Shown: positions 1-5,451 of the stretch, in pieces | Position numbering within the stretch: the first letter of the stretch is position 1 | Layout: every line of letters starts with the position of its first letter | Source of the DNA: Candidatus Falkowbacteria bacterium CG02_land_8_20_14_3_00_36_14 | GTDB lineage: Bacteria; Patescibacteriota; Patescibacteriia; Patescibacteriales; UM-FILTER-36-11 | Direction of reading: 5' to 3' | Length of the DNA stretch: 5,537 nt | Assembly: GCA_002781265.1 (NCBI GenBank) | Contig: PETS01000058.1 | Span: 1-5,537, forward strand | The notes under the pieces: model-generated | What the model was told of the DNA's origin: nothing | Seen by the model: only the letters and a program-made list of their open reading frames with translations | The model's database searches: none | Translations under genes and position numbers: made by a program

Positions 1-41
1 CAAATGGAAAAGGAGGGGTTTGGGGAGGAATTTTCCATTTG
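1..41 (-). other. Hairpin at outer end of left repeat with G-rich mirror loop
   Basis: CAAATGGAAAA (1-11) pairs perfectly with TTTTCCATTTG (31-41), giving an 11-bp stem around a 19-base loop. The loop core GGAGGGGTTTGGGGAGG (12-28) reads the same in both directions on one strand (mirror symmetry, extending to 10-30). It also has four G-tracts that could form a two-tier quadruplex. It lies downstream of the last gene, so it could help end transcription, but no U-run follows within the window. It could equally be a protein-binding or transposition end. Confidence 0.7.
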
Positions 42-89
42 CTCCTCTTTTTGTTTTGGCGAAATTCGGGGCGGGATTTTCGGCGGGAC
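4..89 (+). repeat. Left terminal inverted repeat, 86 bp
   Basis: Bases 4-89 match the reverse complement of 5452-5537 at every position; base 90 (T, against C expected) is the first mismatch. Composition is 43 of 86 G+C, clearly higher than the flanking genes. Outer to inner, it contains a hairpin with a G-rich mirror loop, a pyrimidine-rich stretch (41-54), an interrupted palindrome CGAAATTCG (60-68), and GGCGGGA twice at 70-76 and 82-88 with a 12-base period. Bases 1-3 extend the outer hairpin, so the true repeat probably reaches at least base 1. The TAG stop of the Shedu-like gene uses base 89. Confidence 0.97.
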
Positions 90-1117
90 TAGAATGGAAT
101 ATCGGCAATGTTAACTTCCTCTATGTCTGTATTTTGATTTATTTTCTCTGGCTCGTCAATTCCTAAAATACGCTTGGCTCGACTCAAAACATGGTCGTAG
201 GTCATTATTGTTAAATTATGATAACTGGAATTTAAAATACGAAACGCTTCTCTTTGCTCGTTGTTCCAGTCATTTGATCTGCCAAAAATCAAAATACAAC
301 GAGGTTTTATTGTTTTAACATTGCCGACGCGTTCTAAAAATTTAACACTATTTGCTTCACGCTCTACTTCGTAAATATATTTTGTCGCCTGTGTAATGGC
401 TTTTGTTAAGTCGGCTGACGGCACATAGTTTCCGTGGTCTTGCGCGTCGGCCCAATACCGCAAACTGCCTTCGGGTCGTTTTATTTCGATGATGTCCAGA
501 AAACCATCATACGCCTGCATTAAATAATCTGTGATGTTTGCAGTATCAATTTCTCGCTCGTCCAAAATCCTTACAAATTCGCTTCCAAGTACCCAATCAT
601 TATTTTTCAACCACTCCTGCCATTTTTGCTCAACCAAATTTTGGTCGAGCATATTTTCAAATTCTCTGACTGCATTTATTCTCGTTTGATTTTGTAAGCT
701 CGCAATCAGATCTTCTGGCAAAATATTATTCTTCGCGATAAAGTCTAAAACTTTCTGTTTGTCGGGATCAGCAAAGATTGCCTTCAAATGTTTAACTTGT
801 TGATGGTCAAATTTTTCATCAATTGGAATATATTCCTTAACTCCCTTTTTGAATGGCTCATAGTTTTCTGACAAAAACGCAAGCAATTTTTGAAATTCTT
901 CATTATCCAAAGTCAATTCACTTTTCGGATTTTCAACTTCAAGCGTATCCGGTGCAAAGCCGTTTTTGTTATATCTACCAATTTTTAGGCAAATATCCTC
1001 TTGGGGTGTTTTGTGAGGAATTTTCCAAAAAGCAGCTCGCGTAACCGTTTTTGTCTTTTCTTTAAGTAATCCGAAAAGATATTCTATCCCGCCTTCAGTT
1101 TTTCTAATCGTTGCCAT
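89..1117 (-). CDS. Shedu-like (DUF4263) PD-(D/E)XK nuclease
   Basis: This 342-residue protein resembles the SduA effector of the Shedu anti-phage system, a stand-alone nuclease. Residues 1-100 form a variable N-terminal domain without recognised motifs. The DUF4263 core covers about 150-320: a W-rich lead-in with NNDWVLG (172-178), TDYLM with Asp197, then IIEIKRP (209-215) supplying Glu211 and Lys213 of the D...ExK site. PSADLTKAITQATKY (233-247) with Gln243, PRCILIFGR (272-280) and MTYDHVLSRA (305-314) are the usual later Shedu blocks. Length fits the family (roughly 340-420 residues). The ATG follows the res stop by three bases. GAGG lies 14 bases upstream, too far for a normal Shine-Dalgarno. 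The TAG stop overlaps the left inverted repeat. Sampled G+C (39%) is higher than in res and mod, so it may have joined the operon separately. Family call firm; its role beside Mod/Res is inferred. Confidence 0.85.
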   Translation of the reverse strand: MATIRKTEGGIEYLFGLLKEKTKTVTRAAFWKIPHKTPQEDICLKIGRYNKNGFAPDTLEVENPKSELTLDNEEFQKLLAFLSENYEPFKKGVKEYIPIDEKFDHQQVKHLKAIFADPDKQKVLDFIAKNNILPEDLIASLQNQTRINAVREFENMLDQNLVEQKWQEWLKNNDWVLGSEFVRILDEREIDTANITDYLMQAYDGFLDIIEIKRPEGSLRYWADAQDHGNYVPSADLTKAITQATKYIYEVEREANSVKFLERVGNVKTIKPRCILIFGRSNDWNNEQREAFRILNSSYHNLTIMTYDHVLSRAKRILGIDEPEKINQNTDIEEVNIADIPF

Positions 1118-1123
1118 AATTTA
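1115..1123 (-). promoter_or_regulatory. res/Shedu-gene coupling junction, TAA-ATT-ATG
   Basis: On the minus strand the res stop TAA is followed by ATT and then the ATG of the Shedu-like gene. No Shine-Dalgarno is correctly placed. The tight stop-start geometry suggests termination-reinitiation and supports both the chosen start and operon membership. Confidence 0.6.
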
Positions 1124-3475
1124 GTTTAAATCCTCAAACTTCTTCCAATTCTTATCAAGATTGCCCGGAATATATTTATAATCTTTTGAATCGTTATAGT
1201 GCCAAATACCGCCCTCTTTCAAAACTATTCCACCAACAAATTTTTTACCAAACTTTTTTAATTTTTCTGCTAAAGCCTGCGCCCTGCCCTCGGTATCGGT
1301 AGCAGTTCTTCCGCCCTTTGTATCAAAAATTCCAAACTTACCATCTTTAAATTTTATAATCCAATCAGGATAGAAAAGAGAAAATTTTTGATCGGCAGTA
1401 TTGAAGTATTTTATCGCAAAATATTCTTGACCGATTTCCTGTTTAAACCACCAGTCAATCTTATTTTTCTTGCCATCAATATAATTGATAAATTCAACTT
1501 CATTTACTTTCCCGTCATATTCTTTTCTTATGTAAAATGTTTCTAAGACATTAAGTTTAACAGGCAAATTTTCATAATCCTCTGTATAACCATAACTTTC
1601 TTGAATGGTAAAAATTGGAGCTTCCTTTTCCTCATTCTTTTTTATTCTTTCGGCTAATATTTTTTCTAAAATTGGTCTATAATTTTTTAGGGTCTGCGTA
1701 AGAGCTGGACGAAAAACGCTACTTGCACCTTTTTGTATATCCTTAATAAAAATGCGGTAATAATAATCGCAATTTTCACCTAAAACACTTTTAAACCAAA
1801 CCCTAATTGCCTTTTTCAATGGACTCCATGATCGAGCAATGTTAGTTATTTTTGCCTTATCTTCTGTTTGTTCCTTCAATAATTGAAAGCATAAATAATT
1901 AAAGGTTTTTTCAACATCATTTTGGGACATTTCCAAAGATACATCATGTCCTTTTTTCTGAAATTCAAAATTGATCCTGTCATAATCCTCAAATTCTGCG
2001 TCAACAATTATTTGATTGGTTATTGACGAATCTAAATCAATCTCTTTTTTTGCTAACTTCTTTTCTGCTTTTCCAAAAATATCATCTTTATCAATTCCAA
2101 AATAACCATTCATTGACTTAATGAAGCTCGCTTGAAATTTTGCAGAATTGCTTAAATCTCCATAATCAATACGCGAAACATAAGCGGATTGTAGTTCAAT
2201 ATTTTTTATTCCTTTCTTTCTTTTTGAAACATACACATCTGGCTTATTTTGTGTTTTATCAATCCAATTATCAGTTACATCCTTTCTGTTGTAGTTCGTG
2301 TATAAATAGCCAAGTCTTAAATTTGGACTACTTTTATAATCTTCTTTCAAGTTCGGCTCCGGCATTCTCAAAATTCTGCCCACTGTTTGAATGTAACGCT
2401 GTTCAACTCTCACATTTCTAAACATCACTAAAACATGAGCGCGCGGACAATCCCACCCCGTGCCAGCGGTAAGTTTAAATAGCAAAACATCGTGATCATC
2501 TTCATTATCCTCAATTCCGTCTGGTTTCGAAAAATTATCAAACCATCGTCCTATTTTATTTTCTTTTATTCCTTTCTTTTTTAAATAGTCGCTTGTTATT
2601 TGCTCTTTCGTCTTTTCGCCTGCTTGCACGCGCTCGTTATCGTCATTTGGTAATTGAACAAGCAACAAAGGATTGATTTTTTTACCAAGTTTTTCAAACT
2701 CCTCTTTCAATTCTTCTCTTTTTTCTAAACCGAGATCTAAAAGTGCTTCGTCTAAATCTTTCCCTTTAAATGATTGCAAATCTTCTTTTGTTTGTGTAAT
2801 AACTTTTTCTTTTATCAAACCCTCAATAACAACCCTCGCTCTATCGGTCGCAACATAACTATTTAAATCAGCGGCTTTAGCCACCATTTCTGGTTTTGGC
2901 GTAGCACTAACATGAACAACAATTTTTGGATCAATATAATCAATAATTTGTTGCGCTAAATCAGGCGTTACATTGGAATGTGCCTCATCAATTATTAAAA
3001 CAATTGCTCTGTTATTCTTTTTAGTCCCATCAATAAAATCTTCAAAATATTTTCCGCTTTCTTTAAACATTCTCTCATCATCGGGTCTCCTTAAAATTCT
3101 ATTTTCTGCCGCGCGGGAAACAACCTTTTGCCAATTCAAAAACAAAATATCATTTTTAAACATTTTGCCTCTGTTGATGTCATTTACGGTTAGTAAATTG
3201 TTTTCAAGAGTATTTTCAAAATATTCTTCAAATTTTTTCTTACTTTGCATTGCAAGGTCATCACTAAAAGTGATCCAAACAAATGCTTTATCCATGTCCC
3301 AGTTAGGCAATCTGTTAAGACCACGGACAAAATGTGCCATCATAAAAGTTTTACCGCTTCCTGTTGGCGATTTGAAAACCAAAGGCAATTGTTTGCCGTC
3401 TTTTTTCCATAGCTCTGTAAAGGTAAAGAGCAATTTGTCTATGGTATCTTTTTGGAATGGTAAAGGATTAAACAT
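1121..3475 (-). CDS. res: Type III restriction enzyme subunit Res (DEAD/DEAH helicase plus nuclease)
   Basis: This 784-residue protein is the ATP-driven motor and DNA-cutting subunit expected to pair with Mod. The helicase has FNPLPFQ with Gln8 (Q-like motif), Walker A SPTGSGKT (36-43), DEAH box IIDEAH (161-166), VSATPKP (189-195), LTAGTGWDCPRA (335-346) and QTVGRILRMPEP (363-374, motif VI with its arginines). After a long linker region, a C-terminal PD-(D/E)XK nuclease is visible: YPDWIIKF (702-709) with Asp704, then IFDTKGG (716-722) with Asp718 and Lys720. Asp replaces the more usual Glu, a conservative change that should keep activity. GGIV (748-751) follows as in related Res tails. It is somewhat shorter than classical Res (about 850-1000). 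The ATG lies two bases after the mod stop. No frameshift or missing helicase motif was seen, so it looks intact. Acts in the cytoplasm on unmethylated DNA (family knowledge). Confidence 0.92.
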   Translation of the reverse strand: MFNPLPFQKDTIDKLLFTFTELWKKDGKQLPLVFKSPTGSGKTFMMAHFVRGLNRLPNWDMDKAFVWITFSDDLAMQSKKKFEEYFENTLENNLLTVNDINRGKMFKNDILFLNWQKVVSRAAENRILRRPDDERMFKESGKYFEDFIDGTKKNNRAIVLIIDEAHSNVTPDLAQQIIDYIDPKIVVHVSATPKPEMVAKAADLNSYVATDRARVVIEGLIKEKVITQTKEDLQSFKGKDLDEALLDLGLEKREELKEEFEKLGKKINPLLLVQLPNDDNERVQAGEKTKEQITSDYLKKKGIKENKIGRWFDNFSKPDGIEDNEDDHDVLLFKLTAGTGWDCPRAHVLVMFRNVRVEQRYIQTVGRILRMPEPNLKEDYKSSPNLRLGYLYTNYNRKDVTDNWIDKTQNKPDVYVSKRKKGIKNIELQSAYVSRIDYGDLSNSAKFQASFIKSMNGYFGIDKDDIFGKAEKKLAKKEIDLDSSITNQIIVDAEFEDYDRINFEFQKKGHDVSLEMSQNDVEKTFNYLCFQLLKEQTEDKAKITNIARSWSPLKKAIRVWFKSVLGENCDYYYRIFIKDIQKGASSVFRPALTQTLKNYRPILEKILAERIKKNEEKEAPIFTIQESYGYTEDYENLPVKLNVLETFYIRKEYDGKVNEVEFINYIDGKKNKIDWWFKQEIGQEYFAIKYFNTADQKFSLFYPDWIIKFKDGKFGIFDTKGGRTATDTEGRAQALAEKLKKFGKKFVGGIVLKEGGIWHYNDSKDYKYIPGNLDKNWKKFEDLN

Positions 3476-3480
3476 AATTA
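3473..3480 (-). promoter_or_regulatory. mod/res coupling junction, TAA-TT-ATG
   Basis: On the minus strand the mod stop TAA and the res ATG are separated by TT only, and no Shine-Dalgarno precedes the ATG. Res synthesis probably depends on ribosomes finishing Mod, which would tie nuclease level to methylase level. Confidence 0.6.
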
Positions 3481-5145
3481 GTCGGTACTAAGATTATAAA
3501 TCTGCTTGTATATTTCCAAAATCGGCAAAGGAATTGTTTTAATTTTTATTTGATCTATATCGTCAAATTCTTCGACTTCTTCCTCATTACCCCAACTAAA
3601 AACATAAACTGCCGTTTGCTTTTTTAATTTCTTAACAATTCCTGTAAACTCATCAAATTTATCTAATTCTTCACGGAAATATACAGCAGTATATTTCTCT
3701 TTATTTCCGTCTTCAAATAATTGATAAAATTTGTTTTGCTTGGTCAGTTCTAAAGTGTTTTCAGCAATTGCCAAAAGTTCACCTGCATTATGAGCAAGTT
3801 CAATTTTATCTTGATCGGTTGCATTTAAAATACTATTTTTGCCAATGAAAGCCGTTTTGTAATATTTTGCTCCACTTTTATATAGCTTCACAACCTTTTT
3901 AATTCTCGGATAACAAACACCGCTCATTATTTTGTGCGTTTTCCCATTAACAACTTCGTCGTTGTTTGTTACTAAAATAAATTGCCTATTACCATCATCA
4001 TCTTTATTTGATTCTGCAACTGCTTGACCAGTAGTACCTGAGCCAGCAAAAAAATCTAAAACTATACTATTTTTTTCAGAGCTCATTTTTATAAGGTGTT
4101 TAATCAAGGTAACAGGTTTAGGATAATTAAAAATTTTTGATCCCATCAATTCCTCCAATTCAATTCCTGCACTTTTGGCGGTTCCTAATTCAGTCAGTAT
4201 TGAAGTCGGGGTAGTTTCTTTTTGCTCGTTAATAAATACTTTTTCCGAAGGAATAGATGAGCCACTTTTCCCATAGTAGATTCGATTGTCTTTGTCCAAG
4301 CTCTCAAATTCTTCTTTTGGAAATCGCCATTGTCGTGTAATTATCTTGCCTGATGGTGTTTTTACAGAATAGAAATTTTTACCTGTTGATTTTGATTTTT
4401 CCTCCGTTGTTGAAATTATTCCTTGTTTGTATGGTCCTCTTGGATCATTATCTGGGTTTGTGTATTCATTTTTATAATTACGATCTGATAAGTATTTTTT
4501 AAAATATGTTTCATCTTTCTGCTTATAACAAACAATGATATATTCATGTTCTCTTCTAAATCGGTAAGTGATTTTTAATTTACCAGAGTCATCGGCAACT
4601 TTATGCCATATCATTACTTCAATATTATTGTCGCCGAAGATGGAATCACACAATAGTTTTAATTGTGCAATTTCATTATCATCAATACTTACAAAAACAA
4701 CGCCATTTTTTGATAAAAGGTCTCTTACTAAATCAAGCCGTTTCTGCATAAAAGACAACCAGTAACTGTGGCGGAATGGATTGTCTTTTGGTACTTCTGT
4801 TCCATCGGGGAATTTATCCAAAATTCTTTTATCTTTATAGCGAAAACCATCAGAGCCAGTATTATATGGCGGATCAATATAAACAACATCAATTTTGCCT
4901 TTGTGAGTATAACTGAGGCAGGTTAAAGCGTGATAATTGTCGCCTTCAATTAAAATATTAGTTGTTTTTCCGTCATTATTTTTTATAGCAAGCTCCGGCA
5001 CCTCTTTAAGAATTGGTAATTTATTTTCAACATCATCTTCAAACGCTTCCGGAACATCCATCCACACCAAACCATAACGCTGTTTTTTTACAGATTTTTT
5101 TAATCTCTCTATTTCCTTTTTTAGTTTTAAAATTTCCTCGCTCAT
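3478..5145 (-). CDS. mod: Type III DNA methyltransferase subunit Mod (beta-class, N6-adenine likely)
   Basis: This 555-residue protein transfers a methyl group from S-adenosylmethionine to a base in a short asymmetric site, protecting host DNA and giving Res its sequence recognition. Catalytic motif IV DPPYNTG (91-97) comes before SAM-binding motif I DFFAGSGTTG (364-373), the beta-class order typical of type III Mod. LIEGDNYHAL (65-74) and HSYWLSFMQKRL (126-137) are common Mod blocks. The probable target-recognition region is about 180-320. FNYPKPVTLIKHLI (339-352) is the conserved stretch before motif I. Residues 1-22 are Lys/Glu/Leu-rich with a coiled-coil look. The C-terminal 130 residues are poorly conserved and may contact Res. 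The ATG sits two bases after the repressor stop, with no Shine-Dalgarno. Two A7 runs occur near codons 14-21. The protein appears intact; target sequence cannot be read from the protein by eye. Confidence 0.93.
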   Translation of the reverse strand: MSEEILKLKKEIERLKKSVKKQRYGLVWMDVPEAFEDDVENKLPILKEVPELAIKNNDGKTTNILIEGDNYHALTCLSYTHKGKIDVVYIDPPYNTGSDGFRYKDKRILDKFPDGTEVPKDNPFRHSYWLSFMQKRLDLVRDLLSKNGVVFVSIDDNEIAQLKLLCDSIFGDNNIEVMIWHKVADDSGKLKITYRFRREHEYIIVCYKQKDETYFKKYLSDRNYKNEYTNPDNDPRGPYKQGIISTTEEKSKSTGKNFYSVKTPSGKIITRQWRFPKEEFESLDKDNRIYYGKSGSSIPSEKVFINEQKETTPTSILTELGTAKSAGIELEELMGSKIFNYPKPVTLIKHLIKMSSEKNSIVLDFFAGSGTTGQAVAESNKDDDGNRQFILVTNNDEVVNGKTHKIMSGVCYPRIKKVVKLYKSGAKYYKTAFIGKNSILNATDQDKIELAHNAGELLAIAENTLELTKQNKFYQLFEDGNKEKYTAVYFREELDKFDEFTGIVKKLKKQTAVYVFSWGNEEEVEEFDDIDQIKIKTIPLPILEIYKQIYNLSTD

Positions 5146-5150
5146 AATTA
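5143..5150 (-). promoter_or_regulatory. repressor/mod coupling junction, TAA-TT-ATG
   Basis: The repressor stop TAA, TT and the mod ATG follow directly on the minus strand, an identical eight-base arrangement to the mod/res junction. No Shine-Dalgarno precedes the ATG. The pattern supports the chosen mod start and a shared transcript. Confidence 0.6.
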
Positions 5151-5354
5151 TTTCATTAGATCATCAATGCTAACATTCAGCGCATTGGCTATACTTTTCA
5201 AAGTTTCCACACGCGGATTAGAAGTTACCCCCGATTCAATTTTGATAATCGTGTTGTAGGTAACATCGGCTATTTTGGATAGCTTATCTTGCGAAATGCC
5301 AAGCTTCGCTCGGTATTTCTTGATATTTCCGGCAATTGTTGATTTTGTGGACAT
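5148..5354 (-). CDS. Xre/Cro-family HTH repressor, putative R-M controller
   Basis: This 68-residue protein is essentially one HTH_3 (Cro/C1) domain. Helix 1 is about residues 7-19, SQDKLSKIA (21-29) is the second helix, and VTYNTIIKIESG (31-42) is the recognition helix and turn. PRVETLKSIANALNVSIDDLM (47-67) is the usual closing helices with the ...LA..L.VS..DL signature. No other domain is present. It is first in the operon, two bases ahead of mod, and an imperfect inverted repeat over the promoter offers a binding site, so autoregulation is the natural inference. C-proteins of type II systems have this size and fold and time methylase before nuclease; here all genes seem to share one transcript, so it may simply limit total expression. 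The ATG at 5352-5354 follows an in-frame TAG directly and has no Shine-Dalgarno. Confidence 0.88.
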   Translation of the reverse strand: MSTKSTIAGNIKKYRAKLGISQDKLSKIADVTYNTIIKIESGVTSNPRVETLKSIANALNVSIDDLMK

Positions 5355-5414
5355 CTAGTAGTTGTTTACTATCCGTTTATAAGGTATTATAATGTAAGTA
5401 TGATTAAATCGCAT
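5355..5414 (-). CDS. Possible 19-residue leader peptide ORF
   Basis: On the minus strand an ATG at 5412-5414 opens a 19-codon frame ending in TAG at 5355-5357, immediately followed by the repressor ATG in the same frame. The predicted +1 of the main promoter (seven bases past its -10) is base 5414, the A of this ATG, so the message could be leaderless. The peptide is basic and Tyr/Ile/Asn-rich and matches nothing I know. Its role could be to deliver ribosomes to the repressor start, which lacks a Shine-Dalgarno. It may also be chance in AT-rich DNA. Confidence 0.3.
   Translation of the reverse strand: MRFNHTYIIIPYKRIVNNY
5386..5391 (-). promoter_or_regulatory. Possible secondary -10 box TATAAT
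   Basis: A perfect TATAAT reads on the minus strand and would start transcription near 5379, giving a 25-base leader for the repressor. The base-17-spaced -35 position (5409-5414, ATGCGA) is poor and there is no TG extension. It overlaps the left half of the proposed operator. Weaker candidate than the upstream promoter. Confidence 0.3.
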
Positions 5415-5425
5415 ATGTACAATAT
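5389..5425. promoter_or_regulatory. Candidate operator: 14-bp imperfect inverted repeat
   Basis: ATAATGTAAGTATG (5389-5402) and CATATGTACAATAT (5412-5425) are inverted copies matching at 11 of 14 positions, separated by nine bases. Half-site centres are about 23 bases apart, close to two helical turns. The right arm covers most of the -10 of the main promoter, and the left arm touches the second TATAAT. This position would let a bound Xre dimer or dimer pair block transcription. Binding is inferred from position and symmetry only. Confidence 0.5.
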
Positions 5426-5449
5426 ACCAAATTTCTATTCTTTTTTCAA
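5421..5449 (-). promoter_or_regulatory. Main operon promoter, sigma70-type
   Basis: On the minus strand TTGAAA (5449-5444) and TATATT (5426-5421) are separated by 17 bases; each hexamer matches consensus at five of six positions. The spacer is A-rich. Predicted start of transcription is about 5414. The -35 lies two bases inside the right inverted repeat, so the cassette carries its own promoter. No other spacing of -35 and -10 boxes in 5355-5451 scores as well by eye. Confidence 0.65.
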
Positions 5450-5451
5450 TG

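Noticed and set aside
1..41. Left outer hairpin as a classical rho-independent terminator
   Set aside because: The stem is AT-rich, the loop is 19 bases and no U-run follows inside the window, so I list it only as a hairpin.
853..1044. 63-codon plus-strand ORF inside the Shedu-like gene
   Set aside because: Antisense to a well-supported gene, no ribosome site, no similarity to a known family.
2140..2421. 93-codon plus-strand ORF
   Set aside because: Antisense shadow of res across its motif VI region, without recognisable features or a start signal.
2673..2858. 61-codon plus-strand ORF inside res
   Set aside because: Ser/Phe/Lys-rich antisense shadow of a charged linker of Res.
2973..3491. 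172-codon plus-strand ORF
   Set aside because: It lies opposite the conserved helicase motifs of res, is Ser/Leu/Phe-rich as antisense shadows usually are, and shows no domain.
4568..4765. 65-codon plus-strand ORF inside mod
   Set aside because: Antisense shadow of conserved Mod sequence; no promoter or start context.
5083..5101. Two A7 runs (minus strand) near the mod start as a phase-variation switch
   Set aside because: Phase-variable mod genes usually carry much longer tracts or many short tandem repeats. Runs of seven are common in DNA this AT-rich, and the frame is intact.
89..5354. CRISPR array, tRNA or other structured RNA gene
   Set aside because: No regularly spaced repeats, no cloverleaf-like segment, and almost every base in this span is coding.
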